Shown here in pieces: positions 51,647 to 61,355 of a stretch of DNA of 64,000 nt (positions within the stretch are counted from its first letter, which is position 1; every line of letters starts with the position of its first letter). The translations under genes were made by a program, and so were the position numbers. Source of the DNA: JAUILH01 sp964230215 (GTDB taxonomy: Bacteria > Bacteroidota > Bacteroidia > Flavobacteriales_D > JAUILH01); assembly GCA_964230215.1 (NCBI GenBank), contig CAXRGQ010000006.1, positions 496,001-560,000 on the forward strand. The letters run 5' to 3'. The notes under the pieces were generated by a model. The model saw nothing but the letters and a program-made list of their open reading frames with translations, made no database searches and was not told where the DNA came from.

Positions 51647-53041
51647 ATGAAACCAATTAATAAAACAGCATATCACGAACTTATATTAGGCGATTTAATC
51701 ACGCCAATAGAAGCTTTTTTAAGGCTAAGAGACCGGTATTTTAATACCATTCTACTCGAAAGTTCTGAGTACAATTCGAATCAAAACAACTATAGCTATA
51801 TCTGCTGTGACCCCTATGCTTACGTGAGTGTTAAGGACAACAAGACAGTTCTAAGTATGGATGGTGAGATCTCGTATCCCGAAGAAAAGGAATTCACAAA
51901 CATTCTATCTCTTCTTAAGTCAAGTTATACATATTCAGAGCTAAATCTACCATTTACCTACAATGGACTATTTGGGTATTCTGGGTTTGAATCTTATCAG
52001 AACATACATTCAGATTTTTCATTTAGGCACAAGACCGATAATAAGGACATACCTAGTTTACATTATGCTCTATATAGATTCATTATTGTATTCGATCATT
52101 ACACCAATGATGTACATTTTATCGAGTTTGCTAATGAGAATGAATCATCCGACTTAAAAAGCTTTATCAATCATGCGACCAAAGCGCCTATGCAATCGTT
52201 TGGTTTTTCATCACATGCTATTGAATGCGCAGAGCCATCCGAAAGTGACTTTCTAAAAAACGTTGAACAGGGAATCGCACATTGTAAACGAGGAGATGTA
52301 TTCCAACTAGTCTTATCTAGAGAATTTCAAACCAGTTATGAAGGAGATGTTTTTAATGTTTATCGCAGTTTACGGAATATTAACCCCTCTCCATACTTGT
52401 TCTTTTTTGACTATGCTGAATTCCAATTGTTTGGCTCATCTCCTGAGGCTCACATCATTATTCGCAATAATGAAGCACAAATTCATCCAATTGCTGGCAC
52501 TTACCGAAGAACGGGAGATGATGGCAAAGATGCTGCCTTAGCTGAAAAGCTTAGTAAGGACGATAAAGAACTAGCAGAGCACGTAATGTTAGTGGATCTA
52601 GCAAGAAACGATCTTAACATCTCAAGCGAGCATGTTAAAGTTGATAAATATGCTGAAATACAATATTTCTCGCACGTCATTCACCTTGTAAGTAAAGTTA
52701 CGGGGCAGCTAGAGCCTAGTACCTCAGCCGATACCGTGTATACAAATACTTTCCCCGCTGGCACGCTGAGTGGTGCTCCAAAAAGAAAAGCGATTGAACT
52801 CATTGATAAATACGAAGACACAAAAAGGTCGTTTTATGGCGGAAGTATAGGTATAATCGGATTCGACCATTCAATTAATCAAGCCATATTAATTCGATCG
52901 GCTCTTGCAAAAAACAATCGCATCTATTACCAAGCTGGCGCAGGTATAGTGGTAAATAGTTCGCCTGAAAACGAACTACAAGAAGTCACAAACAAAACGG
53001 ATGCCATCAGAAAAGCCATCCAAAAAGCAAAAACATTATGA
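51647..53041 (+). CDS. trpE: Anthranilate synthase component I
   Basis: 464 residues. Converts chorismate and ammonia to anthranilate. The N-domain has LLESSEYNSNQNNYSYICCD, which includes the LLES tryptophan-feedback site; the chorismate-binding domain has SSPEAHIII, HPIAGTYRRTG, DLARNDLN, TFPAGTLSGAPKRKAIELID and SFYGGSIG. Length is slightly short of the ~500 common in proteobacteria but fits Bacteroidota. First gene after the attenuator. The stop overlaps the trpG ATG as ATGA. PabB is unlikely because of the operon. Confidence 0.96.
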   Translation: MKPINKTAYHELILGDLITPIEAFLRLRDRYFNTILLESSEYNSNQNNYSYICCDPYAYVSVKDNKTVLSMDGEISYPEEKEFTNILSLLKSSYTYSELNLPFTYNGLFGYSGFESYQNIHSDFSFRHKTDNKDIPSLHYALYRFIIVFDHYTNDVHFIEFANENESSDLKSFINHATKAPMQSFGFSSHAIECAEPSESDFLKNVEQGIAHCKRGDVFQLVLSREFQTSYEGDVFNVYRSLRNINPSPYLFFFDYAEFQLFGSSPEAHIIIRNNEAQIHPIAGTYRRTGDDGKDAALAEKLSKDDKELAEHVMLVDLARNDLNISSEHVKVDKYAEIQYFSHVIHLVSKVTGQLEPSTSADTVYTNTFPAGTLSGAPKRKAIELIDKYEDTKRSFYGGSIGIIGFDHSINQAILIRSALAKNNRIYYQAGAGIVVNSSPENELQEVTNKTDAIRKAIQKAKTL

Positions 53042-53598
53042 AAATCTCAATCATAGATAATTACGATTCGTTTACATACAACTTAGTGCAGCAATGCAAG
53101 GGTATAACAAATGACATCCAGGTGTTTAAGAACAATCGTATTGATTACGAATTCCTTAATCAATCTACACACATTGTATTATCGCCCGGCCCTGGTATTC
53201 CAAGTGAAGCCAACGATTTAATTCATGTAATTGAAAGGTATCATCAAAATAAACCTATACTGGGTGTCTGTCTTGGTCATCAAGCCATAGGAGAATTCTT
53301 TGGGTCATCCCTCAAAAATCTTGAGAAGGTACACCATGGAATTAAATCAGAAATCACATTAGAACCTTCAAAACTATTCAGTGGAATCTCATCCAAAATT
53401 GAAGTTGGCCGATATCACAGCTGGGTAATAAATGAGATTAATAAAGCTCCAGAGCTTACACCTATTGCATATGATTCTGACAAGGAAATTATGGCTCTAG
53501 AGCATAAGACTTTACCTATATATGGTGTACAGTTCCACCCAGAAAGTATACTAACGCCACTTGGCAAAAACATCATTAAAAACTTTTTAGCACAATGA
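53038..53598 (+). CDS. trpG: Anthranilate synthase component II (glutamine amidotransferase)
   Basis: 186 residues, class I glutamine amidotransferase supplying ammonia to TrpE. IIDNYDSFTYNLVQQ starts the protein, LSPGPGIPSEA forms the oxyanion-side loop, PILGVCLGHQAIGEFFG holds the nucleophile Cys near residue 80, and YGVQFHPESILTP carries the His-Glu pair. The ATG overlaps the trpE stop and its own stop overlaps the trpD ATG by four bases each. It might also serve PabB, as in some bacteria with one shared subunit, but that cannot be seen here. Confidence 0.96.
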   Translation: MKISIIDNYDSFTYNLVQQCKGITNDIQVFKNNRIDYEFLNQSTHIVLSPGPGIPSEANDLIHVIERYHQNKPILGVCLGHQAIGEFFGSSLKNLEKVHHGIKSEITLEPSKLFSGISSKIEVGRYHSWVINEINKAPELTPIAYDSDKEIMALEHKTLPIYGVQFHPESILTPLGKNIIKNFLAQ

Positions 53599-54578
53599 AA
53601 AACTTAGTCGAAGAATTAATAATGGGCAAGCACCTGAATGAGCATGAAGCCTACTGCCTGATGACCGATATGGCTAGAGAAGGCGTTAATCAATGCCAAA
53701 TTGCGTCCGTGCTGACTATATACAGAATGCGATTACCAGAAATAGATGAAATATTAGGGTTTCGATCCGCACTTCTTGATATGGCGCATGAAATTAAATT
53801 AGATGCAGATCTTGCAATTGATTTATGCGGAACTGGCGGTGATGGTAAGGATACGTTTAACATCTCCACACTCACTTCATTTATTGTTGCTGGGGCGGGT
53901 TATAAAGTAACTAAACACGGAAATTATGGGGTAAGTTCATCCTGCGGCTCATCTGATGTCTTGAATGCGCTTGGATATAAGTTTACCAATTCCGAATCTG
54001 AATTGAACCAGCAATTAGAAAAGGCAAATATTTGTTTTTTACATGCTCCTCTCTTCCATCCAGCATTAAAAAACATTGGACCAATTCGGAAACAACTCGG
54101 AATTAAAACACTTTTCAATATTATGGGACCCTTGATCAACCCATCGCGCCCAAGCCACCAAATTAGTGGCACATATTCGAATGAGGTAGCGAGAGTATAT
54201 GAGCACGTACTATCAGAAAACACCAAAAACTTTGCAGTTATTCATGCAAGTGATGGTTATGATGAACTGTCTCTTACTTCAGATGCCATAGTCCGCTGTA
54301 AAAATGGCACTGAAATCCTGAACGCTAGCCATTTTAATCTACAAGCATTAAAGCAAGCTGATATAAAAGGAGGCATTGATATAGCATCATCTTCAAAAAT
54401 ATTCACAAGTATTCTTGAGGGAGAAGGAACGACTGCGCAAAACAATGTGGTCTTAGCAAATGCAGCACTCGCTATTAGGACAATTGAGGGCGGTGAACTT
54501 TCAAGTGCCTATCAAAAGGCTAAAGAATCCTTAGAATCAAAATCTGCACTAAAGGCGCTTAAAACTGTGTTAACATGA
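53595..54578 (+). CDS. trpD: Anthranilate phosphoribosyltransferase
   Basis: 327 residues. Transfers phosphoribose from PRPP to anthranilate. The PRPP site is DLCGTGGDGKDTFNISTLTS near residue 76, followed by GYKVTKHGNYGVSSSCGSSD and the anthranilate-side loop HPALKNIGPIRKQLG; LFNIMGPLINPSRP comes next. Not fused to trpG as in some enterobacteria. ATGA-type overlaps on both sides indicate translational coupling. Confidence 0.96.
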   Translation: MKNLVEELIMGKHLNEHEAYCLMTDMAREGVNQCQIASVLTIYRMRLPEIDEILGFRSALLDMAHEIKLDADLAIDLCGTGGDGKDTFNISTLTSFIVAGAGYKVTKHGNYGVSSSCGSSDVLNALGYKFTNSESELNQQLEKANICFLHAPLFHPALKNIGPIRKQLGIKTLFNIMGPLINPSRPSHQISGTYSNEVARVYEHVLSENTKNFAVIHASDGYDELSLTSDAIVRCKNGTEILNASHFNLQALKQADIKGGIDIASSSKIFTSILEGEGTTAQNNVVLANAALAIRTIEGGELSSAYQKAKESLESKSALKALKTVLT

Positions 54579-55372
54579 CAATTTTAAATCAAATAATCAC
54601 TGACAAACGTAGGGAAGTCGAGCTTGCTAAGATTAACCATCCTATATCTAAGCTAAAGTCATCCGCGTATTTTAATAGAGAACGATACTCGTTTAAAGAA
54701 TCTCTCGATAATAACAACGGACCGTCGATTATTGCCGAATTCAAACGAAAGTCACCAAGCAAAGACTTTGGCAAATCGCACTTGACCACAAACGAGATTT
54801 GCCCGAACTATCAGATAAATGGAGCAGGTGCCTTATCTATTCTTACAGATCGTAAATACTTTGGTGGATCGAATGAGGATGTACGCTCAGTTAGAGATGA
54901 GATTACAATACCCATTCTGAGAAAGGACTTTATAATTGATTCGTACCAAATACATGAAGCAAAAAGTATTGGCGCAGATTGTATTCTGTTAATAGCTTCT
55001 TGTTTACAAGCAGAGGAGATAGCAGAATTTACACGAATTGCACATGATTTGGATTTAGAGGTGTTACTTGAGCTTCATTGTGAAAACGAAATAGATAAAA
55101 TCTCGCTAGACATTGATGCTATTGGCATTAACAATCGCAACCTAAGCACTTTCACTACAGATTATAACCACTCTTTAAATATGCTAGCAAAATTACCGAA
55201 TGAAGTTATCAAGGTATCTGAAAGCGGAATCAACTCGCATGCGCAAATAGATGAGCTGTATACCGCAGGGTTCAAAGCTTTTTTAATTGGCGGACTTTTT
55301 ATGCAATGTGATGATCCAGCTACAACGTTTCGTGACTTTATTACAACATTAAACCACGCACATGTTAATTAA
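54575..55372 (+). CDS. trpC: Indole-3-glycerol-phosphate synthase
   Basis: 265 residues, TIM-barrel. SIIAEFKRKSPSKDFGKSH carries the first catalytic Lys, LRKDFIIDSYQIHEAKSIGA the second, DAIGINNRNLSTF follows, and KVSESGINSHAQI with FLIGGLFMQCDDP forms the phosphate site. Closes the indole ring from CdRP. Separate from trpF here, unlike the E. coli fusion. Start overlaps trpD by 4 bases and end overlaps trpF by 11. Confidence 0.96.
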   Translation: MTILNQIITDKRREVELAKINHPISKLKSSAYFNRERYSFKESLDNNNGPSIIAEFKRKSPSKDFGKSHLTTNEICPNYQINGAGALSILTDRKYFGGSNEDVRSVRDEITIPILRKDFIIDSYQIHEAKSIGADCILLIASCLQAEEIAEFTRIAHDLDLEVLLELHCENEIDKISLDIDAIGINNRNLSTFTTDYNHSLNMLAKLPNEVIKVSESGINSHAQIDELYTAGFKAFLIGGLFMQCDDPATTFRDFITTLNHAHVN

Positions 55373-55970
55373 GGTTTGTGGAATATCATCTAGCAGTCAT
55401 CTTTCTAATATTGAATCTTTGGACATTGATATGACAGGGGTAATTCGGTATAAACCATCGCCTAGGTATAGTCTTGAGGTTCCAATAAAAAATAAAAAAC
55501 CACAGGTGGCCGTGTATGTTAATGAAAGCACATCAATAATAAAAGATGATATAGAGAAGTACTCATTTGATTTTATACAACTTCATGGAGATGAGAGCCC
55601 CGAATTTGTGAAAAACCTTGGAAACCCTGATAGGCTGATTAAAGCAATTTCAGTAGCGTCAGCCGAAGATTTAATACGCGCTAAAAAGTATGCTTCATTG
55701 GCTAAATACATACTACTTGATACAAAAACACCGAAACATGGTGGGAGTGGTGAAAAATTTAATTGGGACTTACTAAAACAATGTAATTTCCCATTTATAC
55801 TCAGCGGTGGTATAGGACCGTCGGATGCTGAAAAGATCATCCAATTAAGCAATGATAATCCTTATTTAATCGGCATTGATTTAAACAGTCGTTTTGAGAT
55901 TACTCCAGGAGTTAAGGATGTAACTGCACTACAGAATTTTATAAAAACAATAAGAAATGAAACCAGATAA
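55362..55970 (+). CDS. trpF: Phosphoribosylanthranilate isomerase
   Basis: 202 residues, TIM-barrel. LIKVCGISSSSHLSNI has the catalytic Cys7, FIQLHGDESPEFV is the conserved helix start, and LLDTKTPKHGGSGEKFNWDL carries the catalytic Asp and the phosphate loop; FILSGGIGPSDAEKII ends the site. Residues 20-35 (DIDMTGVIRYKPSPRY) are less conserved than the usual GFIFYPKSPRY but retain SPRY. Overlaps trpC by 11 and trpB by 14 bases. Confidence 0.93.
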   Translation: MLIKVCGISSSSHLSNIESLDIDMTGVIRYKPSPRYSLEVPIKNKKPQVAVYVNESTSIIKDDIEKYSFDFIQLHGDESPEFVKNLGNPDRLIKAISVASAEDLIRAKKYASLAKYILLDTKTPKHGGSGEKFNWDLLKQCNFPFILSGGIGPSDAEKIIQLSNDNPYLIGIDLNSRFEITPGVKDVTALQNFIKTIRNETR

Positions 55971-57114
55971 AAACGGATACTTTGGTGATTTTGGAGGAGC
56001 ATATATACCAGAACTGCTTTACCCAAATGTAGAAGAACTTAGAAATGCCTACGAGCATTATGTTCGGGAAGAAAGTTTCCAGAAAGAATTTAGAGCTTTA
56101 CTTAAAGATTACGTAGGGCGCCCTACTCCTCTTTATTATGCGAAAAGGTTAAGTGAAAAATATAAAGCCGATATCTATTTAAAACGTGAAGATTTGTGTC
56201 ACACTGGTGCACACAAAATCAATAATACTATAGGTCAGATATTATTGGCCAAGCGAATGGGCAAACAACACATCATCGCTGAGACGGGGGCTGGACAGCA
56301 TGGAGTTGCTACCGCCACAGCATGCGCACTGTTGAATCTTAAATGCACCGTATTTATGGGAGAAAAGGATATTGAACGACAGGCTCCCAATGTAAGCCGA
56401 ATGAAAATGCTCGGAGCGGACATTATTCCAGCAAGATCAGGGAGTAAAACATTAAAAGACGCTACAAATGAAGCTATTCGCTATTGGATTAATCATGTTA
56501 ACGACTGCTATTATTTGATAGGTTCGGTTGTTGGACCTCATCCTTATCCCGAAATGGTGGCTTATTTTCAATCGGTGATTAGCGAGGAAATAAAGGTGCA
56601 AATGAACGATGACCCCGATCTTATAATTGCTTGTGTGGGCGGAGGTAGCAATGCTATGGGTGCGTTCTATCACTTTATTGATACATCAACTGAACTAGTG
56701 GGTGTAGAAGCGGCAGGTCATGGGGTTGATACAAATATGACTGCAGCAACATTACACTGTGGAACCGAAGGCATTCTTCACGCCAGTAAAAGTTATGTTA
56801 TGCAAACAGATGATGGGCAATTGATAGAGCCACATAGCATCTCGGCAGGCCTTGATTATCCGGGGATTGGTCCACAACACGCTGCATTATTTAAATCAGG
56901 AAGAGCAAAATACGTTGCGGTAACAGACAATGAAGCTTTGGAGGCAGCAAAGGAACTAGCACAGTTGGAAGGTATCCTACCAGCTCTCGAGAGCAGTCAT
57001 GCCCTAGCTTACCTGAATAAACATGCAAACATACAAAACAGAAAAGTAGTTGTTAACCTGAGTGGCAGAGGTGATAAAGACATGAGTACCTACATCAAAT
57101 ATTTACAATTATGA
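55957..57114 (+). CDS. trpB: Tryptophan synthase beta chain
   Basis: 385 residues, PLP enzyme joining indole and serine. DFGGAYIPELLYPNVEEL starts the chain; KREDLCHTGAHKINNTIGQI has the PLP lysine near residue 84; ETGAGQHGVATATACALL, GGGSNAMGAFY (phosphate loop) and HALAYLNKHAN follow. Belongs to the TrpB1 type expected to pair with TrpA. The ATG lies inside the trpF end and its stop overlaps the trpA start by 4 bases. Confidence 0.97.
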   Translation: MKPDKNGYFGDFGGAYIPELLYPNVEELRNAYEHYVREESFQKEFRALLKDYVGRPTPLYYAKRLSEKYKADIYLKREDLCHTGAHKINNTIGQILLAKRMGKQHIIAETGAGQHGVATATACALLNLKCTVFMGEKDIERQAPNVSRMKMLGADIIPARSGSKTLKDATNEAIRYWINHVNDCYYLIGSVVGPHPYPEMVAYFQSVISEEIKVQMNDDPDLIIACVGGGSNAMGAFYHFIDTSTELVGVEAAGHGVDTNMTAATLHCGTEGILHASKSYVMQTDDGQLIEPHSISAGLDYPGIGPQHAALFKSGRAKYVAVTDNEALEAAKELAQLEGILPALESSHALAYLNKHANIQNRKVVVNLSGRGDKDMSTYIKYLQL

Positions 57115-57839
57115 TTGACAAAATAAACATATTCATTACTGCGGGATACCCTGAACTGGATAGCCTTCCACCCATACTTGAAAAGCTCATTGAATCTGGT
57201 GTAAAAACCGTAGAAATTGGTTTTCCGTATAGCGACCCTTTAGCAGATGGCCCTGTAATTCAAGAAAGCAGTGTAATTGCCATTAAGAACGGAATAAAAC
57301 CTGATTTGATTTTTGATCAGCTACAATCATTTAAAGGTCGGATAAAGCTTATTCCTATGGCCTACCTGAATTCACTTTTACAATATGGAATCGAATCATT
57401 CTTAGAACGCTGTTCATTATTGAGTATTGAAGACATCATAGTTCCAGACCTTCCATTGATAGTTTACCAGAGCGATTACAAATCATTGTTCCTGCAATAT
57501 AATGTGAGCCCAATATTTTTACTTAGCCCGAATACGTCTAATGATAGAATTAAAAAGCTCGCACAAGAAACTGGATCGTTTTTATATGCCGTATCATCAA
57601 GCAGTACTACCGGAAATAGTGATAAGAAATTAGATGTTTCACAATATTTACAGCACGTACAATCAATTAGCAAAAAGAAAGTTGCCTGCGGATTTAACAT
57701 TAAAACTAAAGAGGATGTGCAAAGCGTTCTATCTTCTGCTGACTACGCGATTATAGGCTCTGAATTTATTCGCCAATTTGCCCAATCTAGTGACACGGTT
57801 GAAGAGACGGTAGAAACCTTTATCAAGCGCTTTTCTTAG
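57111..57839 (+). CDS. trpA: Tryptophan synthase alpha chain
   Basis: 242 residues, shorter than the usual ~265. INIFITAGYPELDSLPPILE starts it; VEIGFPYSDPLADGPVIQ holds catalytic Glu (in VEIG) and Asp (in LADGP); LLSPNTSNDRIKKLAQETGSF, VSSSSTTG and CGFNIKTKEDVQ complete the barrel. The alpha-2 loop region and C-terminus look trimmed but the catalytic pair is intact. Last gene of the operon; its stop overlaps the convergent TonB-dependent receptor stop region by four bases, so no terminator fits between. Confidence 0.95.
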   Translation: MIDKINIFITAGYPELDSLPPILEKLIESGVKTVEIGFPYSDPLADGPVIQESSVIAIKNGIKPDLIFDQLQSFKGRIKLIPMAYLNSLLQYGIESFLERCSLLSIEDIIVPDLPLIVYQSDYKSLFLQYNVSPIFLLSPNTSNDRIKKLAQETGSFLYAVSSSSTTGNSDKKLDVSQYLQHVQSISKKKVACGFNIKTKEDVQSVLSSADYAIIGSEFIRQFAQSSDTVEETVETFIKRFS

Positions 57840-60265
57840 AACTCGTATGACAGACCAACACTTGGCATAATAGGTAACTGTCTTACCACTTCATTAGTAA
57901 CACGGTTTACATAAAACACGTTTTGTCTGTTGTACATATTAGTCACACCAGCTGTTACCATTAACATTGACTTAGGGTCTTTATTTACCAGCTTGGAACC
58001 ATCCTCAGCAGTTTGGAAGAACTTAAAGCTCTTAGAAATTGTAAGGTCATATCTGTGATAAGATGGCAATCTTCCTTCATTTAAACCACCATAGATTATT
58101 CCTAATTCACCCGAGTTAGTGGTAGTATAGTCCGTTCCGATACCATTATTGAAATCCATTGGTTCATAGAATCCAGCCGTTTGTGTGAATGGGAATCCAG
58201 AACCGAAATTCCATCTGTGGTTCATTTCCCAGGTCTTATCTTTACCGAATTGGATGGTACCAACAAGGTTGATATTATGACGTCTATCGAATACTGGGCT
58301 ATAAGTGATAAAACCATCCCATCTATCTACTTTACCGATAGAATAAACTACCCAGAAAAACTTGTTAGCACCAGAATATTTAACAAGGAAATCAACCCCT
58401 CTTGCCAATCCTGTTTCAATAATAAAGTCTTTTCTTAATACTTCAGGCTTATCTGTTTGGCTGTCCTCGTAAATCTTATTTCTGTTCATATTAGTCAGCT
58501 GACGGAAATCTTTAATATAACCTTCAACGTTTACGCTAATCTTATGACGCTCCTTCTTCTTCTTACCTTCCTTGTCTTTTTTGGTGGTAATCTTGTCCAT
58601 TAAATCATATTCGAAACCAACGATATAATGATTGGCTTTTTGCAGCTTATGTTTGACATCTCTCACATCACCATTCTCTGTAACGAATTCACTTTGTAAA
58701 TTATCTGGTCCTGATAAGAAACCATAAAACAAGTTAACAACGTCCCTATCTGAGTTTGCTTGAATTAGGTTTTGAGAATACATTCCGCCCGCAAACTTAA
58801 ATCTAAGATTTTCGGTTGCATTGAATTTCACCCCTAATCTTGGCTCTGGAGATATCGCATTTAAAGCAGCGTAATTATGAAGTCTGAAACTTGGATTAAA
58901 TACCCATCGCTTGTTCTTAGAAACATGCTTATACAACACATACCCCGCAAGTTCAGTAGTGTTTTGGTTTTGTTCTATCACTCTTCCAACCGAGTTAAAC
59001 GTGGAGAACCCCGTCTTAAACCCTTGCACACTTACACCATATTTCACCTCATTGTCTCCAGCATAGTAAGTGAAGTCCATACCGAAATTAAAGCCACCAA
59101 CATTACTATATCTTGATTCTAAATTTTCTTCATCAAGCTGAATTCTATAATCACTCACAGAAAAATTTCCTTCAATTAACACAGGACTTGACTGAGGAAC
59201 CAGAGTAAAGTTACTTCCTACACCCCATGAATTCCAATTCAAATCTGATATGGCTTGATATTTAACTTGATCTCTGAAATTAAAACCGAACACATTAAAC
59301 TTACTTCCGCCTGCCCCATTAATGGCAACTTTTCCATATAAATCCAAAAAATTGAATGGAAGGCCCTCTTCTCCGTTCACATATTCGTACACAAGAGGTG
59401 AGGTATATTCAAGATAGGAAGTTTTAGCGCTAAACACATAAGATGCTGATGAGCCACCTTCTTGAGTAGTATTCCAAATTGGACCATTTACCATTGTTTT
59501 AGCCCCAAACGGTGTTGCCTCAATTCGTCCAGAGAATTCTTCCTTGTTTCCATCAACCGTTTTAATATCCATAACAGAAGAAATTCTTCCTCCATATTCT
59601 GCACCAAATCCACCTGTATAAATGTCCGCACTGCGAATAATATCCGTATCAAAAACCGAGAAAAATCCGATTGAGTGGAATGGGTTATAAACGATCATTC
59701 CGTCTAACAATACTTTGTTCTGAATTGGTGAGCCCCCTCTAATATAAACTTGCCCACCTTGATCTCCTGTTGTAATCGCTCCTGGTACGGCAGCCGTTAA
59801 ATATGTGACGATATCTTTTGTACCACCAACCATTGGTACCATCTTAATGTCTTTACTCGTTGCAGGCGTCATGGACATACTTACATTTTTAGTTTTGTCC
59901 TCTTCGCCCACGATAGTTAGCGGGCCAAGTTCATCCACGCTTTCTTCCATGTAAACAGTGATTACCTGAATAGATCCTGATTTCACCTCAACTTTTTCTC
60001 TATGCGTGGTATATGATTGTGTCTTTACAACTAAATCGTACGTACCTGGTGTAATTTGACTGATTTGATAGTAACCTTGCTCGTTTGTATTTGCTCCAAA
60101 CTTACGTCCTTGAACGGTATCTTCTAGAATCACATTGGTGTATAAAAACGGTGTCTGTGACCCCTTCTCATATACATATCCTTTAACAACTCCGCCCTTC
60201 TGTCCAAGCACTATACTCGTAACGAATAGCCCTAAGACAACAAATAAATTCCTTAACATTTTCAT
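57836..60265 (-). CDS. TonB-dependent outer membrane receptor with carboxypeptidase-regulatory-like domain
   Basis: 809 residues. Signal peptide MKMLRNLFVVLGLFVTSIVLG; residues ~25-110 are a CarboxypepD_reg-like domain (VKGYVYEKGSQTPFLYTNV, TPGTYDLVVKTQSY); a plug domain follows at ~125-230 with GDQGGQVYIRGGSPIQNKVL and GGFGAEYGGRISSVMDI; the rest is a beta-barrel ending in the aromatic SVGLSYEF. It would import a TonB-energised substrate such as a siderophore or oligomer. No SusD gene follows, so it is not a Sus-type glycan pair. No good promoter was found in the 100-base gap upstream. Ligand unknown. Confidence 0.9.
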   Translation of the reverse strand: MKMLRNLFVVLGLFVTSIVLGQKGGVVKGYVYEKGSQTPFLYTNVILEDTVQGRKFGANTNEQGYYQISQITPGTYDLVVKTQSYTTHREKVEVKSGSIQVITVYMEESVDELGPLTIVGEEDKTKNVSMSMTPATSKDIKMVPMVGGTKDIVTYLTAAVPGAITTGDQGGQVYIRGGSPIQNKVLLDGMIVYNPFHSIGFFSVFDTDIIRSADIYTGGFGAEYGGRISSVMDIKTVDGNKEEFSGRIEATPFGAKTMVNGPIWNTTQEGGSSASYVFSAKTSYLEYTSPLVYEYVNGEEGLPFNFLDLYGKVAINGAGGSKFNVFGFNFRDQVKYQAISDLNWNSWGVGSNFTLVPQSSPVLIEGNFSVSDYRIQLDEENLESRYSNVGGFNFGMDFTYYAGDNEVKYGVSVQGFKTGFSTFNSVGRVIEQNQNTTELAGYVLYKHVSKNKRWVFNPSFRLHNYAALNAISPEPRLGVKFNATENLRFKFAGGMYSQNLIQANSDRDVVNLFYGFLSGPDNLQSEFVTENGDVRDVKHKLQKANHYIVGFEYDLMDKITTKKDKEGKKKKERHKISVNVEGYIKDFRQLTNMNRNKIYEDSQTDKPEVLRKDFIIETGLARGVDFLVKYSGANKFFWVVYSIGKVDRWDGFITYSPVFDRRHNINLVGTIQFGKDKTWEMNHRWNFGSGFPFTQTAGFYEPMDFNNGIGTDYTTTNSGELGIIYGGLNEGRLPSYHRYDLTISKSFKFFQTAEDGSKLVNKDPKSMLMVTAGVTNMYNRQNVFYVNRVTNEVVRQLPIMPSVGLSYEF

Positions 60266-60365
60266 TTTAATTCAGCCCTGCAATAAATAGATTATGCGAA
60301 TGTACATATAATTGCACAAATGTTTTAACTAAAAGATTGATTGGTAGTAAGGTTTGATTTAACAG

Positions 60366-61355
60366 TTATAACATCAATTTTTGCATCATTTCTATCATCA
60401 GTCCGTCATCCTGACCACTGCTACCAAGACCTTTGGCACGCAGATCATACTCTTTTAACAAGGACATGTTGTGGACAAGCTTTTTGAGAGAATACTTCTG
60501 CAGGCCATCAAGATACTTTCTATGCATAAACTTAGAAATTCCGAATTGTGCCGCACCAACCGGTGACTTGTCCTTTGAATAATACAACTGAATCAATCTA
60601 GAATGCACATTATACACCGCACTAATAGTCGGGACAATGTGTCCTGCCTTGGGGTTTTTTGTGTAGTAATCAGCAATAATTAGGGACTTTGCAAAATCTC
60701 TGCTTAAAATGGCTTGTTGTAGTTCGAATATGTTGTATTCCTTAGTAACCCCAACATGTTTCTTCACCACATCATGCGTGATATTCGGGTCTTTTACGAC
60801 AAGCTTTAATTTTTCTAGCTCGGTAGAAATCCGACCCAAATCAGTACCCAAATATTCGCCCAACATATGCGCTACATCATCAGCAACAACAAGTTTTAAT
60901 GACTTAGCTTTTCCCTGAATCCATTTGGGAATTTGATAATCTCTTACGGACTCAGAGATAAAAGCACACCCATCTTTAGCCACAGCTTTGTATAATGCCG
61001 AGCGTTTATCAAGCTTTTTATACTTATGACATAACACAAGTACAGTGGAAGGTTGAGGATTGCTTGCATATGAGACAAGGTCTTGAATGTTTTTAAGCTG
61101 CTGCGCTTCCTTAACCATCACAAGCTGTTTGTCTCCCATCATAGGGAATCCTTTCGCAATAGACATAATATTCTGCACGTCTGAATCTAGACCATACATT
61201 ATGTGCTCATTAAAGCCCTTCATATCTTCAGGAACTACAGTTTTCTCAAGAAAATCAGCAATTTCATCAATAAAATAGGGCTCCTCTCCCATCAATAAAT
61301 AGATAGGTGCAAGCTTGTTTGCTTTAATATCTTTTATAACGTCTTGTGCTGTCAA
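60366..61355 (-). CDS. holA: DNA polymerase III subunit delta
   Basis: 329 residues. APIYLLMGEEPYFIDEIADF near the N-terminus is the delta-subunit equivalent of the clamp-loader ATPase loop; the middle has STVLVLCHKYKKLDKRSALYKA and the helical C-terminal part has AAQFGISKFMHRKYLDGLQ. It opens the beta clamp within the clamp loader. No ATG fits; the TTG start forms a TTGA overlap with the stop of the AMP nucleosidase gene, so the two are coupled. Confidence 0.92.
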   Translation of the reverse strand: MTAQDVIKDIKANKLAPIYLLMGEEPYFIDEIADFLEKTVVPEDMKGFNEHIMYGLDSDVQNIMSIAKGFPMMGDKQLVMVKEAQQLKNIQDLVSYASNPQPSTVLVLCHKYKKLDKRSALYKAVAKDGCAFISESVRDYQIPKWIQGKAKSLKLVVADDVAHMLGEYLGTDLGRISTELEKLKLVVKDPNITHDVVKKHVGVTKEYNIFELQQAILSRDFAKSLIIADYYTKNPKAGHIVPTISAVYNVHSRLIQLYYSKDKSPVGAAQFGISKFMHRKYLDGLQKYSLKKLVHNMSLLKEYDLRAKGLGSSGQDDGLMIEMMQKLML

